Shown piece after piece: positions 1-5,258 of a stretch of 5,258 nucleotides of DNA; position 1 is the first letter of the stretch; each line of letters starts with the position of its first letter. A model generated the notes under the pieces. The model made no database searches and had not been told where the DNA came from. It saw nothing but the letters and a program-made list of their open reading frames with translations. The stretch is taken from the NCBI GenBank assembly GCA_003554945.1, contig PWHN01000080.1, positions 1 through 5,258 on the forward strand, in the 5' to 3' direction. The DNA comes from a bacterium (GTDB lineage Bacteria > T1Sed10-126). The position numbers and the translations under genes were made by a program.

Positions 1-680
1 GGACGGCTGTCATCATATTCAATTTCAATTTCCAGAAGATCGTCGGCAATTGAGCCGTAAACATCTACCTGGAGCTGTTGGTCAACACTAACATCAGTTC
101 GATCGGACCGCTCCGGATCGTTAAGATACCGTGTGTGGCTAAAATCACCGGCAATGTATTTACGGCCGGAAATGTTTAGCTCACTCTCCCCCGGCAGTTC
201 GGCTGCCACTATCCCCTCGTCCTGGAGGAAGTGATCCATGAGTTCTTCCTCGTCCTCTTCATCCTCTTCGTCTTCATCATTAGCTTCTGAATTCTCATTC
301 TCGTTTTCTTCCGGCGCTTCCGCCCTCTTTTCTTCGGCGGCCATTTTAAGATCAGGCTCAACATGATTAGCAGCGGATAAGGAATCCAGCTGAGCAGCGG
401 GCGGATCAACAAATCCCGGAGAATAATCAGGTGGAGTAAAGACCAGTGCCGGCAGACCGGCGTCACGGCGAATAATTTCGGTCGTTTCTCGCGCCAGGGC
501 GGAAGAAACGGACGGATCTGGACGGTTTGAATTTAAAGAGACAGAACTGCCCGGGCGAGAAGAAACGGCGGCAGTAAGAAATTCCGGAAAAAGTACAGAA
601 CAGAGCAACAGCAGGAAAAAAAGCAGACAAAGTTTCTTTCTTATTCCAGCACCGTAATTAGCAAAGAAATATGAAAAAAT
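1..680 (-). CDS. Exported acidic/beta-rich surface protein, N-terminal part (SprA-like?), truncated by left window edge
   Basis: The frame is open from 680 (upstream to a GTG at 725) to the left edge, so the C-terminus is missing. Counting from the ATA codon at 644 as residue 1, residues 2-4 are RKK, followed by a hydrophobic core (about 5-19) and a plausible signal peptidase I site after TAA (24-26). There is no lipobox. Next come a Ser/Pro-rich region, an acidic low-complexity segment (104-134, ending in 12 consecutive Asp/Glu), then alternating hydrophobic/polar strands (156-212) with SGRKYI, LQVDVYGSIADDL and EIEIEYDDS. From memory that pattern resembles the N-terminal region of SprA-like outer-membrane/translocon proteins of diderms; this is not verified. 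Function is unknown, and export to the envelope is the safe inference. No ATG precedes the signal peptide. I placed the start at ATT 680 because GGGAGG lies 9 nt upstream; GTG 725 (14-bp overlap with the upstream gene) and ATA 644 are alternatives. The upstream gene ends 31 bp before ATT, suggesting an operon. Confidence 0.75.
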   Translation of the reverse strand, partial: MFSYFFANYGAGIRKKLCLLFFLLLLCSVLFPEFLTAAVSSRPGSSVSLNSNRPDPSVSSALARETTEIIRRDAGLPALVFTPPDYSPGFVDPPAAQLDSLSAANHVEPDLKMAAEEKRAEAPEENENENSEANDEDEEDEEDEEELMDHFLQDEGIVAAELPGESELNISGRKYIAGDFSHTRYLNDPERSDRTDVSVDQQLQVDVYGSIADDLLEIEIEYDDSR

Positions 681-689
681 GGGCGTCGG

Positions 690-695
690 CCTCCC
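690..695 (-). promoter_or_regulatory. Shine-Dalgarno GGGAGG for the exported protein
   Basis: On the minus strand, GGGAGG lies in the 31-bp gap between the stop of the TPR/ligase gene and the exported-protein frame. It is followed by a 9-nt spacer and then ATT (680-678) in the reading frame of the signal peptide. It is the only strong SD-like sequence near the start. No ATG, GTG or TTG sits at the right distance in that frame, so this site is the main argument for initiation at ATT. Seen directly; its use is inferred. Confidence 0.5.
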
Positions 696-711
696 GGAAA
701 AACCGGTAAAG

Positions 712-3171
712 TCAGCCAGGATCACCGGCCTGTTGACGGATGTATTCAAGCGCAGAGAGCAGCCGCTCATCATCGGCCCACTCGTCCTCGTGGGGCTCAA
801 CGAGCTGCAGTGCGTCTTCGACCTCGCCGGTCTGAGCAAGAAGATGGGCATAGGCAAGCTGCCAGAGCGGCTGATCCGGCAGTTCGTTTACCCAGGGCCC
901 GGTAAGTTGCAGGTATTGTTGGCGCCTACCGGCGGCCTGCTCATCGGGCAGCTCCTTGAGCCGCTCGGCGGCGCCCAGAACGGTCAGTGGAGACGGTGGA
1001 CGGCCTCGGTCTTGACGACGGGCCAGCACCGACAACCCCATTTCACCGGCGGGGTCTTCCAGCACCGGCCAGAGAGCCAGCAGATCTTCCAGGTCACGAC
1101 GTTCAACCGGCCACTCTTCTTCCAGTAATGTATAGGAATTCAACGCGTCCTGGGACGCCTCGGTCATTGCTTCGCGGCGATCATCAAAACGATCAAAATT
1201 TCGATCAGCTAGATTCACCGAAGCGAGATGGGTTTTGTCGTAAATATCTTCACGCGCAATTCTTGGAACAAAAAGACCGTGATGGCTCAGCCGCTCGGGA
1301 AGTCCTTCGCGGCGGTGCTGCTCCATCATATTGAAACGGTTGTGCCGGTTGTCCTCAAGCCGGGTTGCCCACTCGAAATGAAGCAGTTTTCGGTATGGAT
1401 TTCCCTCGTAGTCGTGAACTAATGCAACATTGTTATGCACCTGGGCGTAGTTGGGGGCCAGATCGGTCAGCCGGTCGTAGGCTTCCCCGGCCTCCTGATA
1501 ATTGCCGAGCTGCAGGTTAACGTAGGCAAGTTTATAGAGCGCAGACAGATGATAGGGGTTGTATTCAATCGACCTTTCCCCGGACTCTAAGGGGAATGTC
1601 CAATCAACCCCCGGCTGCCCCGCTTCAACTGCGTGGATACGGGTATTCATCTGTTTTAAATAAAGATCTCCCATGAATACCTCATAAAACTGGTGGACGG
1701 TAATTAGAAAAATCAGCCCAATAACAACGTGAAAACCGGTCCGCCAGCTTAGCGGCGGTAATAGTTTTTGACGTTTTGAAGTCTGTTTTTTCTTCAACTG
1801 TATTCGATTTTCTGCGTGATCACAGGCGATACGTATGGCGGCAATAGTAAGCGAAAATATTAGCCAGAAAGTGAAAGTTGAAGACATCCAGCGCAGGTTT
1901 ACCGAGGCAAAGTTCTGCGCCAGTGAACCGTAGATTGAGCTGGTCAGACCGATAATAAGCCATGAGTAAAATGTGCTTCTGGAGCGATACAAAAACCGGT
2001 AGGCAAGCACCGAAAAAACAACCATCACAAGGAGGAAGAAGGCCAGACCGATCACCCCGGTCTCCATTATAACTTCCATAAACTCGTTGTGGCTGTGGCG
2101 GGTATTGTGGCTAACCCGGAACCGGTGGTAAAAGCGAGGCCGGTAATTTGGAAAAACAAGCTGGAATATACCATGCCCGTGGCCGGTCAGCGGCTTATCA
2201 AGCGCCGCCCTGGTAGAACCGGTCCACATTATCCAACGAACCCGCTGGGTGCCCCTCTGAAGGTCCGGCACCTGGGCAAGGTCTTCTATAATTCCCTCGG
2301 GGTTGATATAAACCACGGCAGCCAGAATTACAAGAATTAAAATCACGGCAATTCCAAACCATTTGGCCGGTATCTCTCTTTCGGTTCCCATGATGAAAAA
2401 CCTAAATGTGAGAAAGACAAATATTCCCACAGCGACAAGCAGTCCCAGGAAGGCCGTCCGGGTGCCGGTGGCAAAAATAAGGTATACCTGCGCTGCCACC
2501 AGTAATGACAAAACTATTTTCATTGGTAATTTCTTCGTTCCCAGAAGATAACCGGCTATCACCGGGGTGGTAAGCAGTAAAAATCCAGCCAGAAAGTTAG
2601 GGTTGCCGAAAGTTGAAACCAGCGGCACGTCCGCCCCCTGTCCCCAGTCATAAAGAGGATGTCCCAGAAACTGCAGCCAGCCGAGTCCGGTCGACAGAAT
2701 GGCCGCGGCAAATAGTGTCCAGAGCGTCCATTTGAGACGTCCCTTTGAATAAATTAATTTTTGAACAAGAAAAAAGAGCAGGATCATCGCCAGGTAGCGG
2801 CCCATCTCCTCGATGCTAAAATACCAGAAGGGGCTGACAAAGAGAATCGTCAGAATCATCCACCAGAGCCAGCCGACCATAAGTTCGTTTAACGAAGTCG
2901 AAGGCAGCTTGAATTCATTGCGTTCCAGTGCTTCAATCAGCCAGGTGGCAAAAGCAAAGTAAATCAATAGCTGCGCAAGAATCGGCTTCAGAAGGACGAT
3001 GTTCTGATTACCCTGGGCAATCAAATCTGCATCAAACTGAAACAGACGCAGCAGGTTGTAGACGATTGAATTTTGCTCGCCAATAAAAAAGACCAGCGGC
3101 ACCAGGAAAATAGCAAGCAATAGAGAAAAGAACTGTATGCGATCAACTAATCGATAAAACCGGTTTTTCAA
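712..3171 (-). CDS. O-antigen ligase/Wzy_C family polytopic membrane protein with C-terminal TPR region
   Basis: This 819-residue protein has many membrane helices over about residues 13-450, a further helix near 479-494, then a soluble tail. Family marks are STFGNPNFLAGF (186-197), ATGTRTAFLG (234-243, with the conserved loop Arg at 238), and the long extracytoplasmic loop ending in SHNEFMEVIMETGVIGL (360-376). H361 in that loop sits where WaaL/Wzy/PglL enzymes keep an essential His. Such enzymes transfer or polymerise lipid-linked glycans on the outer face of the cytoplasmic membrane; the acceptor may be lipid A, a glycan chain or a protein (PglL-type pilin glycosylation), and the sequence does not decide which. 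A clear TPR lies at about 538-572 (NPYHLSALYKLAY, then LGNYQEAGEAYDRL), with weaker TPR-like helices near 769-791. The start is TTG at 3171, supported by GGAGTGA upstream and a sensible N-terminus (KNRFYRLVDR before the first helix). The downstream gene begins within about 31 bp. Confidence 0.9.
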   Translation of the reverse strand: MKNRFYRLVDRIQFFSLLLAIFLVPLVFFIGEQNSIVYNLLRLFQFDADLIAQGNQNIVLLKPILAQLLIYFAFATWLIEALERNEFKLPSTSLNELMVGWLWWMILTILFVSPFWYFSIEEMGRYLAMILLFFLVQKLIYSKGRLKWTLWTLFAAAILSTGLGWLQFLGHPLYDWGQGADVPLVSTFGNPNFLAGFLLLTTPVIAGYLLGTKKLPMKIVLSLLVAAQVYLIFATGTRTAFLGLLVAVGIFVFLTFRFFIMGTEREIPAKWFGIAVILILVILAAVVYINPEGIIEDLAQVPDLQRGTQRVRWIMWTGSTRAALDKPLTGHGHGIFQLVFPNYRPRFYHRFRVSHNTRHSHNEFMEVIMETGVIGLAFFLLVMVVFSVLAYRFLYRSRSTFYSWLIIGLTSSIYGSLAQNFASVNLRWMSSTFTFWLIFSLTIAAIRIACDHAENRIQLKKKQTSKRQKLLPPLSWRTGFHVVIGLIFLITVHQFYEVFMGDLYLKQMNTRIHAVEAGQPGVDWTFPLESGERSIEYNPYHLSALYKLAYVNLQLGNYQEAGEAYDRLTDLAPNYAQVHNNVALVHDYEGNPYRKLLHFEWATRLEDNRHNRFNMMEQHRREGLPERLSHHGLFVPRIAREDIYDKTHLASVNLADRNFDRFDDRREAMTEASQDALNSYTLLEEEWPVERRDLEDLLALWPVLEDPAGEMGLSVLARRQDRGRPPSPLTVLGAAERLKELPDEQAAGRRQQYLQLTGPWVNELPDQPLWQLAYAHLLAQTGEVEDALQLVEPHEDEWADDERLLSALEYIRQQAGDPG

Positions 3172-3177
3172 ACGAAA

Positions 3178-3184
3178 TCACTCC
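3178..3184 (-). promoter_or_regulatory. Shine-Dalgarno GGAGTGA deciding the TTG start of the ligase/TPR gene
   Basis: Minus-strand GGAGTGA is followed by 6 nt and TTG (3171-3169); the GGAG core is 9 nt from the start codon. There is no ATG or GTG in frame between this site and the first membrane helix, so the TTG start is well supported. Confidence 0.6.
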
Positions 3185-3260
3185 ATAGTAGGACACAAAA
3201 AAGCAAAATCCAAATTTACCCGCGTTCCCAAAAAAATTGCTCTCTAATCTTACTTTTGAA

Positions 3261-3296
3261 CTTCATCAATTCATCATTTGCTCATTTCATCATTTT
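3261..3296. repeat. Short ATGATGAA-type direct repeats in the intergenic region
   Basis: The plus strand shows imperfect copies of TTCATCA(A/T)T: TTCATCAA, TTCATCATT and TTTCATCATT, with a CTCATTT variant between the second and third. On the minus strand this reads as ATGATGAA/ATTGATGAAG units. It lies in the leader region of the ligase/TPR gene and contains no credible ORF. It could be a genome-wide intergenic repeat fragment or simple low-complexity sequence; its function is unknown. Confidence 0.4.
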
Positions 3297-3304
3297 CGAA
3301 AATG
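3291..3304. repeat. 14-bp perfect palindrome CATTTTCGAAAATG
   Basis: The sequence is identical to its own reverse complement and is centred on TTCGAA, about 120-133 bp upstream of the TTG start of the ligase/TPR gene. Perfect palindromes of this size can be operators for dimeric regulators, but there is no recognisable promoter next to it and I know of no regulator that fits. It may simply be part of the neighbouring repeat. Confidence 0.35.
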
Positions 3305-3316
3305 CGCAAGTGTAAG

Positions 3317-3399
3317 TTATAACTACTCATCTTATCTTTCTCCCCTCACCCTGGCCCTCTCCCCCCAGGGGAGAGAGGATAGATAAGTAGTTAGTATAA
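3317..3399. repeat. Long imperfect inverted repeat of the CCCTCACCCT...GGGGAGAG intergenic type
   Basis: Core arms are 3323-3346 and 3367-3390 (24 nt each, 19 matching by eye) around a pyrimidine-rich 20-nt centre. With a 3-nt offset the symmetry extends outward to TTATA (3317-3321) and TATAA (3395-3399), which lies inside the end of comEC. An internal alternative hairpin is perfect: CTCTCCCC (3357-3364), loop CCA, GGGGAGAG (3368-3375). CCCTGG/CCAGGG (3349-3354 and 3365-3370) gives another pairing. The CTCACCCTGGCCCTCTCCCC sequence with a GGGGAGAG return matches, from memory, a hairpin repeat family seen between genes in many bacteria (REP/MITE-like). No U-tract follows it on the comEC strand (TTATAACTT), so a canonical rho-independent terminator is unlikely, though it could protect the comEC mRNA 3' end. 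Confidence 0.75.
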
Positions 3400-5258
3400 G
3401 TCGGTGGTGGTCTGGAAGAGGCGTTGTTCGACGGTAAAGATAACATCGTCGAGTTCAACTTCCCGACCGTCTGTCGCCCTGACGAAAGCCTCTTTCGACA
3501 GCTCGTAAACTGACCAGTCCGAGTCCTGAACTTCTGCCAGCAGGGGCGGGGCTACTTTCTCCTCATCTGCAAGCAAAATTTCCTCCGCCGTCGTATAACC
3601 GGCGACGGCCTCCGGGTCATAGGCAACATAACTTTCCCCCGGAGGATTATTATAGCTAATTTTCACCAAATTGGAACTAAGCTGGTTAGTTTCAATGTCA
3701 TATTTACCTCCGGGAAACTCGACGCTGCCCTCACTTCCCCAGTAAGTCGCATACTGGCCAACGGGAAGATCAAAACCAAGACGGCGCAGGACTTGCGGCC
3801 GGTAATCACTCAGCAAAAAGTCCAGCTCAACAACACCACGGTCCTCAAGATAACGATTCAAACTACGAACCCGGTAACCGTCCAGACGCAACCGGCGGGG
3901 AATAATTAGCGTGGAGCTCTCTGCCGGTCCGGCAAGGTGGGTGACAGGAACACCGGCCACCAGTTTTTGCTCCAGGTGCGGCTCTGACGGGGGCATCAAG
4001 ACGAAAGAAAGAATAAGGACAACAACCACTGCGCCAGACGCTCTTACAAAATTGGGCCAGCGAATATCCACCATAAACCAGATGGTAGCTAATAGAACAA
4101 TAACCGTAATACCATTTATTCCGCCAATTGCACTGATAAAATTACCGTGCACAAAAAAACGTTCGAGCAGATGAAAAAAGCCGGCAAAAAGCTGCTCGAT
4201 CAGGTCGGCAAAGAAAGTCCAGTGTGTCCATAAAAATAGGTTCTGGATCAGAAGCAGTGGTAGAAACAGGGGAAATATTAGACCGGCGGCGTAACTGAAG
4301 ACTATGCCCCAGGCGGGCAGATAGTTGAAGTGGTATAGAACGACGGGAAACACACCGAGGAAGGCACCGGCGTTATAAAGAAACAGCTGTCGCAGCTTTC
4401 CCCTGCCGATAAGGGACTCATAGGGTCGAACTGCAAAAATACCGAGGGTGGCAGCAGCAGTAAGTTGAAAGCCGGCCCGCAAGAGAACAAAAGGGTCGAG
4501 GAGCATCAAGATAAAGACAGCGCCAAGCAGAAAATCCGGGGGACGCAGGCGGCGCTCCAGCGCCTGGCTGAGTGAGAGGAGCAAAATCATTATTACCGCC
4601 CGCAGGGCGGAGACGGGCCAGCCGATAAAAGTGAGGTAGAGAATAAAAAAGAGGAGAAAAAATAAGAAACGGCGGAGCGGACTTAATTTGGGCAGTAAAC
4701 TGCTCAACCAGAAGAAAATAATACCGACGTGAAGACCGCTGATCACAAAGAGGTGGGCAAGCCCGCAGTTACGTAACAGGCGGTCAATATAACCCGGCAG
4801 GGCATCTCTCTCGCCCAATAGGAGCGCCCGCGTAAAAGCGGCGGAGAGCGGCCAGCGGCGACCGAGACGCTGGTAGCCGTGAACGAGAAAGCGGCGGAGG
4901 CCGGCCAGCTCCTCGCCCAGCGATTCCTGGCTGTGTACCTGGCGGGGCTGGAGAATACCAAGCTGGCGCTGTTGACGGAGGTAACGGGCAAAATCATCGT
5001 CTTCCCGGGACCAGGTTATATGGCCGGTTACGGCAAGCCGGTGGCTCTCGCCGGGGGCGGGATGGTCAATTTCACTGCCGGCACGGACAAAAACCTGACC
5101 GCGTACCGGTTCACCGTCTGCACTGCTCAGGCGGTATTCGCCGCGGGAGTTGAGCTCCCCCTCAAAATAATAGGTTCCTTCCTGCAGCCAGCCGGAGGTC
5201 AGCATGTAGCCGTGAAAAAGAAAGAGCGCGTAGAGGCCAAAACCACCGGCACCGATCA
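3391..5258 (-). CDS. comEC: ComEC/Rec2 family competence membrane protein with degenerate C-terminal domain, 5' end off the right edge
   Basis: ComEC forms the inner-membrane channel that brings single-stranded transforming DNA into the cytoplasm. The ATG at 5205 (residue 1 here) is internal: the frame stays open for 17 more codons to the edge and these encode a membrane helix (GLYALFLFHGYML), so the true start lies outside. Residues 5-85 resemble the DUF4131 OB-fold, ending in the DDFARYLRQQRQLGIL pattern. The Competence domain (about 125-405) has ALLLGERDALP, GLAHLFVISGLHVGI (148-162), GWPVSALRAVIM (195-206) and DPFVLLRAGFQLTAAATLGIF (237-257), with some ten membrane segments. The tail (about 415-604) aligns in outline with the metallo-beta-lactamase-like domain of ComEC, but the HxHxDH motif after the LDFLL strand is replaced by SDYRPQV (466-472), and no HHGS-like motif is seen. 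At about 190 residues the tail is also short for that domain. The TAA stop directly abuts a palindromic repeat. Family assignment is firm; competence in this organism is not shown. Confidence 0.93.
   Translation of the reverse strand, partial: IGAGGFGLYALFLFHGYMLTSGWLQEGTYYFEGELNSRGEYRLSSADGEPVRGQVFVRAGSEIDHPAPGESHRLAVTGHITWSREDDDFARYLRQQRQLGILQPRQVHSQESLGEELAGLRRFLVHGYQRLGRRWPLSAAFTRALLLGERDALPGYIDRLLRNCGLAHLFVISGLHVGIIFFWLSSLLPKLSPLRRFLFFLLFFILYLTFIGWPVSALRAVIMILLLSLSQALERRLRPPDFLLGAVFILMLLDPFVLLRAGFQLTAAATLGIFAVRPYESLIGRGKLRQLFLYNAGAFLGVFPVVLYHFNYLPAWGIVFSYAAGLIFPLFLPLLLIQNLFLWTHWTFFADLIEQLFAGFFHLLERFFVHGNFISAIGGINGITVIVLLATIWFMVDIRWPNFVRASGAVVVVLILSFVLMPPSEPHLEQKLVAGVPVTHLAGPAESSTLIIPRRLRLDGYRVRSLNRYLEDRGVVELDFLLSDYRPQVLRRLGFDLPVGQYATYWGSEGSVEFPGGKYDIETNQLSSNLVKISYNNPPGESYVAYDPEAVAGYTTAEEILLADEEKVAPPLLAEVQDSDWSVYELSKEAFVRATDGREVELDDVIFTVEQRLFQTTTDLY

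Noticed and set aside
209-466. Minus-strand 85-codon frame rich in Lys/Arg.
   Set aside because: It is the out-of-frame reading of the acidic segment of the exported protein: GAA/GAG/GAT codons shifted by one give Lys/Arg/Met. The overlapping frame has a signal peptide and runs through to the edge.
679-1128. Plus-strand open frame of 149 codons opposite the ligase/TPR gene, plus shorter plus-strand frames at 987-1334, 1228-1422, 2089-2340, 2363-2551 and 3911-4174.
   Set aside because: They lie antisense to strongly supported genes, have no recognisable domain or convincing ribosome binding site, and read as reverse-strand shadows.
712-1130. Higher GC in the TPR part of the ligase gene than in its membrane part, as a sign of fusion or transfer.
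   Set aside because: Soluble Ala/Gly/Glu/Arg-rich sequence uses GC-rich codons while membrane helices use T-rich codons. The same contrast appears within comEC, so composition alone does not show transfer.
3178-3186. Minimal ORF ATG-GAG-TGA overlapping the ligase Shine-Dalgarno.
   Set aside because: Two codons arising within an SD sequence are expected by chance, and nothing else supports a regulatory uORF.
3186-3214. Possible promoter TTGGAT, 17 bp, TACTAT upstream of the ligase gene.
   Set aside because: The -35 matches at only 3 of 6 positions, and the implied transcription start would fall inside or after the Shine-Dalgarno, leaving no usable leader.
3323-3390. Rho-independent terminator for comEC.
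   Set aside because: The hairpin is strong but is followed on the minus strand by TTATAACTTACACTT rather than a run of T, so a canonical terminator is not supported. It is annotated as a repeat.
4302-4997. Two minus-strand frames inside comEC (4302-4490 and 4743-4997).
   Set aside because: They overlap the conserved Competence and DUF4131-like regions in another frame and show no features of their own.

Overview
The window carries three protein-coding genes, all on the minus strand and read from the right edge to the left. They are a ComEC/Rec2-type competence membrane protein (5' end off the right edge), an O-antigen ligase-type (Wzy_C/WaaL-like) membrane protein fused to a C-terminal TPR region, and the N-terminal part of an exported acidic/beta-rich protein that runs off the left edge. 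No tRNA, rRNA, CRISPR array or transposase gene is visible.

Organism: base composition is intermediate. The combination of an O-antigen ligase-like enzyme and an exported protein with a beta-strand pattern reminiscent of SprA-like outer-membrane proteins suggests a diderm bacterium. Strongly acidic stretches would suit a halophile, for example a diderm Halanaerobiales-type Firmicute. This is an inference from style only; there is no taxonomic marker.

Layout, in order of transcription. (1) 5258-3391: ComEC. The DUF4131-like and Competence domains are intact, but the C-terminal metallo-beta-lactamase-like domain is short and lacks the HxHxDH metal site. (2) 3390-3172: a 219-bp non-coding gap. 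It holds a long imperfect palindrome of the CCCTCACCCT...GGGGAGAG type that abuts, and partly overlaps, the end of comEC, followed by an ATGATGAA-rich low-complexity stretch and a 14-bp perfect palindrome. (3) 3171-712: the O-antigen ligase/TPR protein, with a TTG start behind a good Shine-Dalgarno. (4) 711-681: a 31-bp gap. (5) From about 680 to the left edge: the exported protein, which has no ATG, GTG or TTG at the expected signal-peptide start. The best-placed ribosome binding site points to an ATT codon.

How they fit together: genes 2 and 3 are close enough to be co-transcribed and are both envelope-directed, so a shared role in building or decorating the cell surface is plausible. ComEC is separated from them by the repeat-bearing gap and may be an unrelated neighbour. 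I did not find a clearly new multi-gene system. The points most worth following up are the ComEC with a degenerate nuclease-like domain, the palindrome at its stop codon, and the non-canonical start of the exported protein.
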